The notes beneath the pieces were generated by a model. The model did no database searches. It was not told the origin of the DNA and worked only from the letters and a program-made list of their open reading frames with translations. From Cephalotus follicularis (taxonomy: Eukaryota; Streptophyta; Magnoliopsida; Oxalidales; Cephalotaceae): a stretch of DNA of 64,000 nt. Positions 12,071 through 23,901 of this stretch are shown one piece after another. The position numbers and the translations under genes are program-made. The stretch covers positions 63,993-127,992 of the forward strand of contig BDDD01002284.1 in assembly GCA_001972305.1 (NCBI GenBank), in the 5' to 3' direction. Each line of letters starts with the position of its first letter. Within the stretch, counting starts at the first letter, position 1.

Positions 12071-13731
12071 CTACTGGTCATCGCTATCACTATCGTCCGA
12101 ACCTCCGGATGGCTGGAAGGGGGGGTGCCGAGACCGCGGCGAACTATGATCAGATGGTGTGTGTGTGGACCGAGACTCCATCATCTGCGTCGTATTAGCC
12201 ATAAAAGTCTCCATCTTCGACTCCATCCGGTCCAACTGGCTTTGAAGGTCTGAGACTCTGTCTGACCCTGGGGTGCTTTGTGACGGGTGTGAAGTGAATG
12301 GGAAACTCTGACCTCCTACTCCCGACTGAGTACCTCAGAGTGCTTGTGGTAGCATCTTCGTGGAAGACATATAGTTCCCTAATCCACGAATCTTGCCCTT
12401 CTGTGGACCCCCAGTAGCCTCCGTCCATGCCACGACGTCGAAGGGAGCCGGCACCCTAGTACTGTCGGGCCCCTCCACAGTATCCGGCCCAGCAGCAGCC
12501 CAGTACTTTTCCTACAAAAAAATACAAGATTAATCAGTTAAGTGATTAAACATATACAAGATTAATCAGTTAAGTGACGCATTCATTTCAGTTTGTAACT
12601 CACCACCCTCTCCATTAAAATAGGAGATGGAAGAGTATCATCCCCCGCCTTCTTATGGGTGTCTAAGTATACATCCACATGCGGTTTCCCCTTGGCCACC
12701 TGCAAGTCAAATGGTTTTTTGAATTAGTTTGAAACACAAATTAAGTTTATTAATCACCATAATCATAAATTTAGTTTATTACTTACCCCAATCTGCAATT
12801 GTCTCTCCATTGTGTGACTGCCGCCAGTGTAGGTGGTGTGTGCTTCGTTCACCCTATTGACGGCATTTGTTCTTGCCCGCTTCTGAAAATCCTCGGACAA
12901 CCACCTATTCACCATTTCATCCCACACGTGCCGTGGTATCTCTGCAGGGCCATGCTGCATGCACTCTGGCCTCATCTGCTGCACCCCAGCGCCCGTCATT
13001 ACCTTCCTCCTATAGTTACGCATCCATTTTGGGTAATTCTCCTGTGTGTAACTATAGAATGGCAGTCTGTTATGTCCATCAGATGGAAGAAATTGGAAGT
13101 ACTCCTACAAAACATCAGTGCCAAAACAATTAGTCGGTCAAAAATAACCTAAATAATATTTACGATAAATTGAAATAGTTTTACCCACCAATAGTTTCTC
13201 CCACAGTAGTTCCTTTTCTGCATTAGGCCACTGGCTCCAAGTGATCCATGGCTGTAGTATTCTGCTATTGATGATGGACGCTATCGTGTTCTTCACGTCC
13301 ATCTCCTCAAAACACCTTCAATTAAACAAACAATTATTAGCACATATATCATAGGTTAGGTTTAAAAAAATGTACTCAAATTACTAGTCACTTTACCCAT
13401 TCGTACTGATATGCCGAATAGGTCTAGCGTCAACCCCCTGCGGGGGCAAGTCCGCCCCCCTACTAGCTCCCCTCATCCATCGCTGATGGGAACCTGATTC
13501 AAAAACATGGTTACGTTTCACTGTAAACATATATAATAAAATATAACAAAAAAGCTTCGACAATACGAAAAACAGTTTAATGTCAAATATTGTAACATAA
13601 CAAATTTTCTTACTAGCACTGGGAACATCGATATCTTGCTCCTGTGACCCCGGCTCCATGGAGTCCGGCTCAGGATGTGTAGATCCTGAGGGTGTGCTGG
13701 AGATAGAGAGACGCGAGACTCTCCGAGGCAT
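12071..13731 (-). pseudogene. TNPA-like CACTA protein (plant transposase, Ptta/En/Spm type)
   Basis: This second CACTA gene probably encodes the DNA-binding accessory protein. It starts at an ATG at 13731 (MPRRVSRLSISSTPSG). Likely exons on the minus strand are 13731 to about 13615, about 13495-13390, 13319-13200, 13106-12786, 12700-12607 and 12510-12071, judged from protein similarity and splice-like edges. The exon near 13106-12786 has WMRNYRRKVMTGAG and a domain of the plant transposase 24 type. The last exon ends with a short heptad-like stretch (RVSDLQSQLDRMESKMETF) and SDDSDSDDQ before three TAG stops. A frame change near 12280-12310 suggests it is broken or has another splice site. Confidence 0.75.
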
Positions 13732-13884
13732 ATCTGCAAGAACTCACCATATTTAAAAATGATACAAACTACATACAATTGTCCTACTATATATTATCAA
13801 ATTACAATATCGTGTCACATTAGAACATTAAGAATACTATTGCAAATAGTACTTACTACATATACTACACTATTAACTTACAGT

Positions 13885-16800
13885 TTAATCCATACTATCA
13901 ATATCCATGTCGTCCTGACTATCAGAATCATATTCCATCACTCCGTCCTCCTATTCCGTGTTAGAATCATCGTATTCCCATTCATCTTCCTCGTCATCCG
14001 TATTGTCACGGTCCGACGTAGGATCTCTTATTCGAACATCTGGAGGCAATACTACCTCCTCCAATTTGCCATCTCATCGAAGGGAATCTTGACTTTCAGG
14101 TCCTAAATCAGCTGCAAATGATCGTAGTGGATCGGTCGCGATATCTTCTTGCAATGTCATATCCATACCCAAATCATCGCCATCTTCTTCCTCATAATCA
14201 GGAAGGGTGTAGGAATTTCTGGGTTTTGTTTTTATTACAGTCACCCAACCCTTGTACCTACAATCATTGGAAACGCTAGGTGCGTAGAACACCTGCACAG
14301 CCTGACTCGCTAGCATGAACGACTCGTATGTGGGGAGTTCCTTTTATGTGGGGAGTTCCTTTTCTGGGTTCAGCCGAACAATCCCAAACTCGTCAACTCT
14401 GGTACCTCTCTCCGAAGTGTCAACCCAATCACACTTGAATAAAACAACGTTGTTGTCTTTTCCATAGAATTCGAGCTCCACGACGTCGACCAAGGCTCCG
14501 TAAAAGTCACTGCAACTTTCATTCCAAGTGCTTTCCTTGTTCATTACACCCCAATTTTGAGTTGTTGAGGTCCTCGATGCATCTCTCGTGTGAAACTTGT
14601 ACCCGTTGACGACATACCCCTTCCACGACCTCACTTTTGTCGAAGGTGCACTTGCTAGATTTCGTAGACGGGCGTCAACTTCCTTGTCGTTCTTAACCTA
14701 TTAAGTGTGCAATGTACAAACGTAACATAAAAATCAACATCAACAATTAAAAATCATGAAACCTAGAAGATGTTCCATCGAATCAAAAAATGATGGAGGG
14801 AATATCTTCTCCATTTTGCAAACTGTTTGCACAATGTTACTCTGGAGCAAGTCCATCCTAGCAGCACGGTTGGATGTTGAGCATATATTCCAGAAAAAAT
14901 CACTGACCTCGGCCTACACCTCCATGATATTTCTCAGCAGGAACTCAGAAAATGCAATCGGAAGAAGCCTTTGCATGAAGACATGGCAATCGTGGCTCTT
15001 CAATCCCGAAACCTTACGCTCTGAGACATTCACACACCGACATATGTTTGAGGCGTATCCATCTGGATACCTGATCTTTGTCATCCATTCACAAACTTGT
15101 TTGACCTATTCACTGTTCAGTGAATATTTTGCTGGTGGCAATATGAACCGCCCATCCACCTCTTCTGCATGCAGTTCAGGTCTTATTCTCAACTCTTTCA
15201 GATCAAGTCGAGCTTGTAAGTAGCCCTTGGATTTTCCCTTCACATTCATGATCGTGTTGAATATATTTTCAAACACATTCTTCTCGATGTGCATGACGTC
15301 CAACTTGTGTCTGACTGTACTTTAGTCCAATAAGGTAGTTCGAAAAAGATACTTCTCTTAGTCCAATTGTGTACTCTCCCGAACCCAGAAATCTTACTAG
15401 TCGGTACAGCTTTTCCAAACACAACTTCATTCAACTTGGGGAGTTGTTCCTCTACCTCTTCACCTGATAACCTCTCCACACCCACCTCGGTCACCCGTCG
15501 ACCTTTCAAGAATTTTTTATTGTCTCTTCTAAACTGGTGGTCTGCGGGCAACAATTGGCGATGACAGTCAAACCACGAACATTTTCGACTATGCTTCAAT
15601 CTAAAACCCTTGGTCCGGCCCATGCAGTAGGGGCATGCCAAATGACCATGAGTACTCCAGCCTGACAGCATTCCATAGGCAGGAAAATCACTAATCGTCC
15701 ACATTAAAGCTGCCCTCATCTGAAAGTTCTTCTTCCACGATGCATCATAGGTTTCAACTCCATTTTCCCACAACATCTTCAGCTCGCCAGCGAGTGGGTG
15801 CAGAAACACATCAATATCTTTTCCTGGGCTTTTTGGTCCAGGTATAATCAATGATAAGAACATGAATGGTTTCGTCATACACAACCAAGGTGGAAGATTG
15901 TACGGGAAAACAAACACAGGCCAACAAGAGTAAACACTACTACTGACCCCAAAAGGACAAAACCCATCCGTTGCTATTTCTATTCTAACATTACCAACCT
16001 CTGCAGCAAACGATGGAAAAGTAATATCAAAGTGCTTCCAAGATTCACCATCAGCCGGGTGTACCATTCCCACTTTGTCACCGTCGTTCTCCTTCCTCTT
16101 CTTACTGTGCCACCTCATATCAGCAGATGTTTTGTCTGATTGAAACAACCTCTGAAGTCTCGGTGCCACTGGAAAGTGACGCAAATCCTTGTAAGGTACC
16201 TGTTTCTTTCTCTTTCTGTCACCGCTAGGTTTGAATCTAGGATGATTACACGTTGGACACTCTATAGCACACTTGTGCCGATCCCCGTAATACAACATAC
16301 AATCATTGACACATGCATCTATCTTTTTGTAGCATAATCCCAATGTCTTCATAATTTTTTTCAACTTCTAATAAGACTCCGGCAACTTCTCATCTTTAGG
16401 CATTCCGCTCTTAACAATCTGAAGAATTTCCTCGGCCCCTTCGTTGGGAATCCCATACTTGGACTTGACATTCATGAGTCGTGTCATCATAGACAGCTTC
16501 GTGTGTTTTTTACAACCATTCCACAACGGTTCATCGGCATCCTTAAGCAGCTCGTAGAACTTCTTTGCATTGGGGTTCGGAAGTTCATCGGTCGTCTCGT
16601 CATGTTCACTATTGTCAAAATCAAACCCCCTGGCATCCATTACGAGATCAACAAAAGGATTGCTCGGACCCGAGGGGTCTGGCTGCTCCACTGCATCCCG
16701 ACGACGTTCCCTCCTTTCCCCATGTTGATCCCACAACGTGTAATGAGGGGTGAAACCCTTCTTCAACAAATGTAACCGCATTTCAGATCGAGTTCCAAAC

Positions 16801-16964
16801 GCCCTTAACTTGCAACGGCTACAAGGACATTTTATCTTACTATCCGAGACAAAATCTTGGTTTGAAAATGCAAAATCTAAGGAAGCGAGCACACTCCTGT
16901 TAAATTCCTCCGTTAGTAACCCCCGGACAACCCGCCTACTCATCCAACTCCTGTCAACAGACAT
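13885..16964 (-). pseudogene. TNP2-type CACTA transposase (broken)
   Basis: This gene encodes the cut-and-paste transposase of the element. From 16964 down, an N-terminal transposase-associated domain (SWMSRRV, CPCSRC, HLLKKGF) runs to 16368. After one in-frame TAG comes the TNP2 catalytic domain (16364-15310: CPTCNHPRF, DMRWHSKKR, CPFGVSSSVYSCWPV, CPYCMGRTK). A frameshift near 15310 follows, then a DUF4218-type region (15303-14756: LDVMHIEKNV, CVNVSERKVSGLKSHDCH) that ends early, and a DUF4216-type region (about 14697-14074: WKGYVVNGYKFHTRDA). The tail is acidic and ends at TAA 13887-13885. Part of the DUF4218 segment appears deleted, and several stops make it non-functional. Confidence 0.88.
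14325..14362 (-). repeat. 18-bp tandem duplication creating a stop
   Basis: The unit ATGTGGGGAGTTCCTTTT occurs twice head to tail. On the coding minus strand the duplication keeps the frame but creates a TAA at the junction, in the DUF4216-type part of the transposase. Confidence 0.85.
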
Positions 16965-17128
16965 TTTCTCTACAAGTAGGGTAGAAGATTGTTAGATTCA
17001 AGTATACTTTTCTCGATATGCATTGACTGAAGTGTATCTCACCACCTAACTCTAAAAGGTATGGCCCTATCCCAATCCCGACTACGTACCTCCACTAATA
17101 TCGTTATCCCGCGTGCATAGTTCACTCC
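16965..17128 (-). other. 5' untranslated part of the CACTA element
   Basis: This is non-coding CACTA sequence upstream of the transposase start. It ends abruptly at 17128, where homology to the LTR of E begins. Confidence 0.6.
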
Positions 17129-18110
17129 GGCAAAAGTGTTTTAAATTGGAAATGAAATAATGTATTATGGCAAATTAGAGTATTTTGGGAAATAAATCCC
17201 TTTTTCTATTTTAAAACCTATTTGTTTTCTAACTTTCCCCCTCCCTCTCCCGTACGTTTTGCTCTCTTCCCTCACAAAATCGATTCTTGCCTCCCTTTCT
17301 CTCCCCCAATCCCGAAATTCTTGCTCTCTTTCCTTATCTCATCAGATTTTGGATTCCTTTTTACCTTACCATGACCTAAATTGCCTTTCTTCTTGGTTAA
17401 GTATGCTATATGCTCATTGTTGTGCATCCATTGTTTACCTCTCTCTCCTAGAGCCGAACCTGCATGATTAGGATTTGTTTTTGTCTTCTTTGCTTCATTG
17501 AATCAGGTTTGTTATCCTCTACTGTTATGGTTTAGCATTTAGTTTTGTTATCAAAGTCTATTGCATGATTGGTTGCTAGTATGTTTTGGTTTTTATTTTC
17601 TGCAACTCTAAGTGCTATCGTGGTTTCTGAATCTGTCAACATGCATTAGGTAGATGTTAAGTACTAGTTTTGATAAACAAATAATGGTAATTGACAGGAA
17701 ATTGATCATATAAGCATCTATGCATGAAATTGAAAATTGTCTCTTTATAAAAAATTAACATGGTTATCCTATTGGTTTGTGTCCTGGTGTTCTGTGATGG
17801 CAGACTTAGAACACCAAATATGAACTGTCTAATCTGGTATAATAACCAGGTAACACTGCATGGATGGAATCGGATCATAGGACTAGAGGTTAGAATTTCA
17901 TAAGTCTCTCTATAAAGCATGATCACCATTTGCATGAACTTTTTGATTATGGGTGTTTAAAAGCAACTGTTAAGTCACATAAGTCCTATGTAAGTGTTTA
18001 AGATCATCTGGTAATGTGGTAAAATGATTTTGACAGAAAAATGGCTTAGACTTGTTTGATTTTTGCTGTGTTTTTGCTGTTCTGACGAGCAGAACAGTCG
18101 ACTGTCCATT

Positions 18111-18115
18111 TAAAC
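18111..18115 (+). other. TSD of solo LTR I, left copy (TAAAC)
   Basis: TAAAC at 18111-18115 is repeated at 20724-20728. The 3' LTR of E has the uninterrupted site (TTTAAATAGTCAACTG, 25090-25105), which confirms the insertion point. Confidence 0.9.
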
Positions 18116-18284
18116 TGTAATAACCGCAAATTCAATTCGTGTACATTATATTTTTTTTTTATTAATAAAATGTGCACTCATTTGAATTTAATGTCCAACT
18201 ATTATAAAGTTGTTTTTGGTAGTTGCTTGGGATGAATGGAGATGCATTTTTGGGAAAATCAAACTTAAGAAACCCTAAACAGCC

Positions 18285-18425
18285 CTTGGCAGCCGACTAC
18301 CACAGGGGGGAAGTTGACGCCTGGTTTATGAAGGGGCAGCCGACTGTCACAGGGGTGCAGTCGACTGCCTGATGCGTGTTAAGGACAGTCGACTGGCCAA
18401 TGCTTCCAGTCGACTGGATCGGTAC
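18285..18425 (+). repeat. CAGTCGACTG motif cluster, first array of LTR I
   Basis: Six copies lie in 140 bp: GCAGCCGACTAC, GAAGTTGACGCC, GCAGCCGACTGTC, TGCAGTCGACTGCC, GACAGTCGACTGG and TCCAGTCGACTGG. Confidence 0.88.
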
Positions 18426-19444
18426 AGAACAGGTGTCTGTGCATGCCTGTTAAACTGAACCAAGATGAGGTTGCATGGGGGGCAGGTGTCACATGAGACA
18501 GGGCTGCCAGAACATGCAATTAGAGTGCTTGCATGCCCTCTATTCTCTCTGCAACTTGCAGACCTTCAACCTGCAAGAATCAAAGAGAAAAGGTGAGAAA
18601 AAGGGATGCATGTGAGAGAGAGAAGGAAATGAGAGAGTGGAGTAATGGAGCCTGGCGAATTCTAAAACTCCAGACCCCTATATCAGCTGTGCATGAGCTG
18701 TGAAGGAGTGTTAGAAACACTAAAAATTGAGGAGAGTTACTGGAGATTATTGGGAGCTTGCATGTTGATGGATTAGAGCTCAAAGAAGGGAATTGAAGCT
18801 TTGGAGTTCTTGGTAAGTCCTTAGTTCGAACTCACTGTTAATATATTGATAATGTATCTAAGAGGAATGTTGAATACCTTCTGTCAAACATGTTTAAAGT
18901 TGATAATCTTTAAAGGGAATTAGAATTGATATTGAAAGGGAGTAGGAAGTATGGAAATATGAAGCTTAGAGAATTTAATGATTCTAATTCGAATTGTCAT
19001 TGTTGGTTAGTTGTATTATCCCTACTGATTCCCTAAGTATATACATGAATACTTTATGTTATCATAATTGAAGATAACAGATTCTAGAATTAAAATGGAA
19101 GTTGTAAAATGGGAGTTAGGACTTGATGGATTTGGTAATAAACTACTGTTGAAGTAGTAATCGTATATGGTAATTAGAAACCTACTGATACTGATGCATG
19201 TATCCATAAACATGCATGTTTAGATTATAATCTGCTGGATTGAAAGATTGTTGGTGAAAGTGACTTGGAAACTCAAAGAGAAAGATCATTCCAATTGATT
19301 TTGGGATAGCGATTTGAGGTAGAGGTAGTGATATGTTATGGAAGATTTTATGCATATCATGTATGTTATTTCTGTATGATTGCATGTGTGGAATTGGACA
19401 TGGAATTGCATACAAACAGCTACTGCCTGCACTTTCTGGGCATA

Positions 19445-19565
19445 AGAAGTCGATTGTTCATAATAGCAGTCGACTACTCAACCCATCCAGTCGACTGCCA
19501 AGGCAAAGCAGTCGACTACTCAACCAAAGCAGTCGACTATTCTTGAGGGCAATCGATTGTTCTGG
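19445..19565 (+). repeat. CAGTCGACTG motif cluster, second array of LTR I
   Basis: Six copies are spaced about 20-25 bp apart, four with an intact GTCGAC core and two with TCGATTG. The position in the LTR matches the GCGTCGACGC-type cluster of G (5615-5790) and of H (36812-36962). Confidence 0.88.
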
Positions 19566-20723
19566 GTAGAAATTGCATAATATTGATTGAAGTGCTACTG
19601 TTTTGTATTGTTATTGAATTGTATATGCTACCATCATATAGTATATACTGTTTGATGTTATTTAACATTGCTACTACTGATATTTCAATGATCGAACGAA
19701 CTATGTGCTTTATGCACAATTCATGGTCTTAAACACCATTTTCAAATGAAAACTATTATTACAAGAAACTGCTGATTTATTACCTACTGCTTTATCACCT
19801 ACTGCTTTGTTTCCAAACTGGAAACCGCTACTGTACTGATATCGTTTTCCTCATATGAGATGTACGATCACTGAAATGTTATATGTTTCTAAAGGAAACC
19901 CCTTTGATATTGCATATTATTTATATATGTAGTATCATTATTGAATTGCACTGATTGAATTGATTATCTATGCTACTGCCGTAGTTTAGTGATGGAGGAT
20001 ATCACTAACTACGGATGTGATTCTGGGTGCCAGGAGTTGGCCAGAGCATCACCCAAACTGTCTGTATTGTAGATCTTATTTGTTACACTACCCGCCGACG
20101 CCGGTAGTAAATGTTACCTACCTGTCATCTTCGGAGTGAAGGTGATAGTTAGGTGGTGCACAGTTGGTGCTAGGAGTTAGCGACAGGTGTCACCCAACCA
20201 CTGTATGAATTGATTGTACCCTTGTGCGGTATTCTTGCATATGTACTGTTTATGGCCACTTGGCATGATTGCTTATATATTTGGCTCATTAAATGTTATT
20301 TTGTATAACTTTCATACATGTTGCATTCATATGTTCCTTAGCATACTTTATCTTCCTACTTAGCCAAGTGAGGACAACGGCTAACCCCTACAATTTCAGA
20401 TTAAGCGAAAACGTTTGAAGATTGCTGCTAAAACTTGGAGAGCTTCTACTGTAGTTTTAAGGTTGTTATTTCCTTATGCTGTAATTTGTAATGAACGGAT
20501 CATACCTCGTTATGTTGTATTTTCCTTATGTTATGGATAATATTTGACTTGTACCCGCACGTAGTATGGGATGCGTGCGGATGGCTTGTAATTATATTCC
20601 GGCTTATCGACTGCTTCCGCATATTATTTATGAATTTTTGAATGAGATGCTGGAATATTATGTTAATTATGATATCACCATATATGCTTGTCTATATTGG
20701 AATTGAGATAACGGGGTGTGACA

Positions 20724-20930
20724 TAAACAGTCGACTGTTAGACATTGAGTAGTCAACTGCCTTATGAAATAGTCAGCTGTTATGCCTTGAACAGTCGACT
20801 GGACCCCTGTCACAGTCGACTGGATTCAACCCAGTTTGAGTAGTCGGTTGTCTACGCAATACAGTCGACTGCCACCCTTTGAATAGTCAATTGGATTCCC
20901 ATACAGTCGGTTGGTTTTGTCCAGTAAATT
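20724..20930 (+). repeat. CAGTCGACTG motif cluster in 5' LTR of E
   Basis: About nine copies lie in 200 bp (ACAGTCGACTGTTAG, TAGTCAACTGCC, AGTCAGCTG, ACAGTCGACTGG twice, TAGTCGGTTG, ACAGTCGACTGCC, TAGTCAATTG, CAGTCGGTTG). One more lies at 18096, left of the solo LTR. Confidence 0.88.
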
Positions 20931-21126
20931 TTTCTGGTTTCAAGTTTTATTATCCGTTTGGTTTTGTAATGAATTGGAGTATGTTTTAAGCACTGTTAAA
21001 TTACTGTTTGATGTTTGGAAGTGATTTTTGAATCCTTATATGAATGATATTGTATCTTTTAGATTTTTGTGCTTCGAGGGACTTTTAAATTGTTGTTCAA
21101 TTCGTCTATCTTCGTTGTGATCGCTT

Positions 21127-21400
21127 AAGGTACGGATCTTCGTTCATTGATACCCTCCTATCGGTTTTAATGTAGTAAATAAAAGATAGTTTTACTTTAT
21201 GAATAACGTACGAATTTTTCGTTCCTTGATGTACTCTGATAATTTTATTAAAATAAATAAGTTATAGGTTTTTGTGAAAATGTACGGATTCTTCGTTCTT
21301 GGCTTATTCCATCGGTTTTATTAAAATGAATTCAAATATGTTTTTAGTACGGATTTATATCGTTCCTTGGCTATCTGTTTATCAAACTAAAATCAATTTT
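21127..21400 (+). repeat. four ~70-bp tandem units in 5' LTR of E
   Basis: Four diverged units each start GTACGGAT/GTACGAAT followed by a TTCGTTC(C)TTG block, at about 21130, 21208, 21279 and 21345. The 3' LTR has the same array at about 25496-25765. Confidence 0.8.
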
Positions 21401-22440
21401 ATTCTATGATCTCGTTTTATAGACTTGATTATGTTTTATGATATGTTACGTAAATAAATTGGTTTTTGACATTTTATGAAAGTAAATGTTCCTAACTATA
21501 TTTTTATGCTAAGATACGTTACGATATATTATGAAATGATCATCTCTTTACAGTGGAAAATAAATGAGTTGATGATATGTAATGATTTTGCTATGTCCAG
21601 AAAATGTTTAGAAAACGTGTTTACTTTTTTAAATTGTTTTTAGAAATAAAACAATGTTTTTGAAATAAAGATATACACAGAGATATTTCCTACCTATGGA
21701 GGTACTATTGGCATGTCGTAGGCCTGGTACGGGGACATGACACTTCCGTAGCAGTGTGATTTGACTACGGCGTCTCTCTATGTTTTGAATAAATCCCATG
21801 AGGTGGATTTATGGATCCGATATGTGTGTGATAGAGGTGTATGGGTATACTCTAGCTATATGTTATGTTAAGGATATGGATTCTGGGGATTGATTGTGTA
21901 GTGCCGTACACGTCCTTCCGCTTGGTATGTGGGCCTTGCAAACCCCTTGCACCTATGCATATGTGTATGCACTTTGGATCTTGGTAATGAGATTATGGAA
22001 TCGGATAAGTCTCTGTTTGTTTTTCGTTTTGAATATGTTTTGGGATTTTTGAACTTGGGTTACGTTTTGAAATTGAATAACACTTTGAAAATTAGATATT
22101 CGTTTTGAATTGATTGTATAACTACTTACCTTCGCTTTTTGAAAATAATGTTAAATTGTTTTATGTATAAGGTATATGATATTTAAAGGTTCAGGTATTT
22201 TCTATCTTTTAAATTATTTAAGTTTTTGGTTTATGTTTAAGTTTTCATATTATGAATAAAGTCTTAGACAATGTTTTAGATTTTGAATATTAAGTTTTAG
22301 ACCATCACGCAATTTGAATGAAAGATGAATTAATAATATGATAAAAGGAATAAAATTTGAGTTATATTTCATGATAGGTTATGTTTAGTCTCGGATTAGG
22401 AACCGTAACGACTCCCGCCGTTCGGGAGGTGTTACAGAGA

Positions 22441-22452
22441 TGGTATCAGAGA
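22441..22452 (+). other. primer binding site of element E
   Basis: TGGTATCAGAGA lies four bases after the LTR end and is complementary to initiator tRNA-Met. Confidence 0.88.
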
Positions 22453-22604
22453 GATAGGTTTTTCTTTCCTTAGAAGACCTGTCTAGGTTTGACCTGTGAG
22501 ATTGGGTAGACCTTGGGTTAGGATCTTTTGTTGTGATCTTTCTGACATGTTTGTTGTTTCGACCTTGGTTTCTTTGTGTTATGTTTTGGGTTTATGTTTC
22601 GTAG

Positions 22605-23804
22605 ATGGTGTGAGCAAGGAATACCCCACAAGGAAACGAACCAACTGAGGGTCGAGAAGAAGTACGAACTGACCCTACGGTTGAAGAGTTAGTGCGACAG
22701 GTAGTTGCACAAGAAATAGATCGACTGATTCATGCTATGCAAAATCAAGGGCAAGGACGCCAAGAGCAAGTCATGGCGGAAAATGCACCGGCTGATGTTC
22801 AGGTTGGTAGAGAAACTGGGGACCGGCCTGACACTCCTGCATATGTCTGGCTTGAGCGGTTCCAAAAGCAGAGGCCGCAGTCATTCAGTTCGGCCCTCAC
22901 ACCCGTAGAGGCTGAACACTGGATTGCGCACATGGAGAAAATTTTCAATGTGTTAGGATGTGATGACGAACAGAAGGTAAGGTTGGCAGCTTATAATTTG
23001 GAAGGAGATGCTCAGAATTGGTAGCAAACTTTGAAGTTAGCTAAGGGAGGAGATTACATTGATGCCCTGATATGGTTTGAATTCTGTGAAGTTTTCTATC
23101 AGCAGTATTTCCCCACTGCTGACAAGGAAGCTTACGCAAGGGAGTTTGTTAACACTAGGCAGAAGGATGGTGAATCAGTCACCGAGTTTTTGGCCCGGTT
23201 CAATAGGTTAGCGGGTTTCGCTGGATCCGCGGCGGGGTCTGCATTGGAGCAAGCAGAGAAGTTCAAATGGAAATTGCAGTACCAGCTAAGGGGAAAACTG
23301 ATAAACTCCAGATTTGCTGACGTGGCAGAAGTAGCAAATGCTGCGAAGAATATTGAATTGGAGAGGTTGGACTTTCAGGAAGGTCGACAAGAAAAGGAAA
23401 AGAAGCGGAATAGGAGTGATTCTCATGGGAAGAATTCTGAACAACAAGGTGAAGGCAAACAGCATAAAAAGGATCACAATCAGAATAAGGATAGGGGTAA
23501 CCCCAATGTTCAGATTTCTTTGTGTGATACGTGTGGGAAGCGACATCCGATTGGGACATGTGACAAGGACACTGGGGCATATTTTGCTTGTGGACAAAAG
23601 GGTCATCTCTTTAAGGATTGCCCGAATCGTCGTACGAGAAATAAAGGAGGAAATGGCAATGATGTGGAGCAACGTAATGTGGGAGGTAGAGTTTTCGACT
23701 TAACGACGCATCAGACTGCGAACGCACCAGGTATTGTTTCGGTTTTGTTTTGTTTTGGTAACTGTAAGATGTTTGATTTTTCGATAAGTCAACTTATTAT
23801 GTGA
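22605..23804 (+). pseudogene. gag: gag of element E
   Basis: This Ty3-type Gag is the only gene of the element. The start is placed at ATG 22605 because the frame runs unbroken into the Gag domain apart from two stops. These are TGA at 22611 (explainable as CGA to TGA) and TAG at 23022 (TGG to TAG, in QNW-W). The Gag core covers about 22850-23330 (WLERFQKQRPQSF, AEHWIAHMEKIFNVL, FLARFNRLAGFAG). Then come a charged linker, one CX2CX3HX4C unit (CDTCGKRHPIGTC) and a second knuckle whose first Cys has become Tyr (YFACGQKGHLFKDC). It ends where a protease would normally begin. A mobilising partner would have to supply pol. Confidence 0.87.
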
Positions 23805-23888
23805 TAACCGCGTTATTTTGTTATGCATATTGAGTTGCTCTTCTGTTATTGATTCGGATTGGTTAAGATTTTGGGACGAAATCTTTTT

Positions 23889-23901
23889 AAGGGGGAAAGG
23901 A
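23889..23901 (+). other. polypurine tract of element E
   Basis: AAGGGGGAAAGGA lies directly before the 3' LTR start TGTAATACCCCG. Its presence shows that the missing pol is not a simple 3' truncation. Confidence 0.88.

Larger units (their letters stand above)
18116..20723 (+). repeat. solo gypsy LTR I
   Basis: A 2608-bp LTR starts TGTAATAACCGC, ends GGGGTGTGACA and is flanked by TAAAC duplications, with no internal domain. It therefore formed by recombination between two LTRs. It belongs to the family of LTR G and LTR H (shared GGTGCCAGGAGTTGGCC near 20028, GCTAGGAGTTAG near 20170 and GTGAGGACAACGGCTAA near 20369). It carries two CAGTCGACTG clusters. Short reading frames inside have no recognisable domain. 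Confidence 0.93.
17129..22436 (+). repeat. 5' LTR of element E (with solo LTR I inside)
   Basis: The segment 17129-18115 plus 20729-22436 matches 24104-26557 almost base for base. It ends GGGAGGTGTTACA at 22436. It includes a CAGTCGACTG motif cluster (18090-18106 and 20724-20930), a four-unit tandem repeat (21127-21400) and a conserved block near 21690-21850. No gene is visible. Confidence 0.9.

Noticed and set aside
13759-14106. 115-codon plus frame
   Set aside because: It is antisense to the tail of the TNP2-type transposase and the intergenic region.
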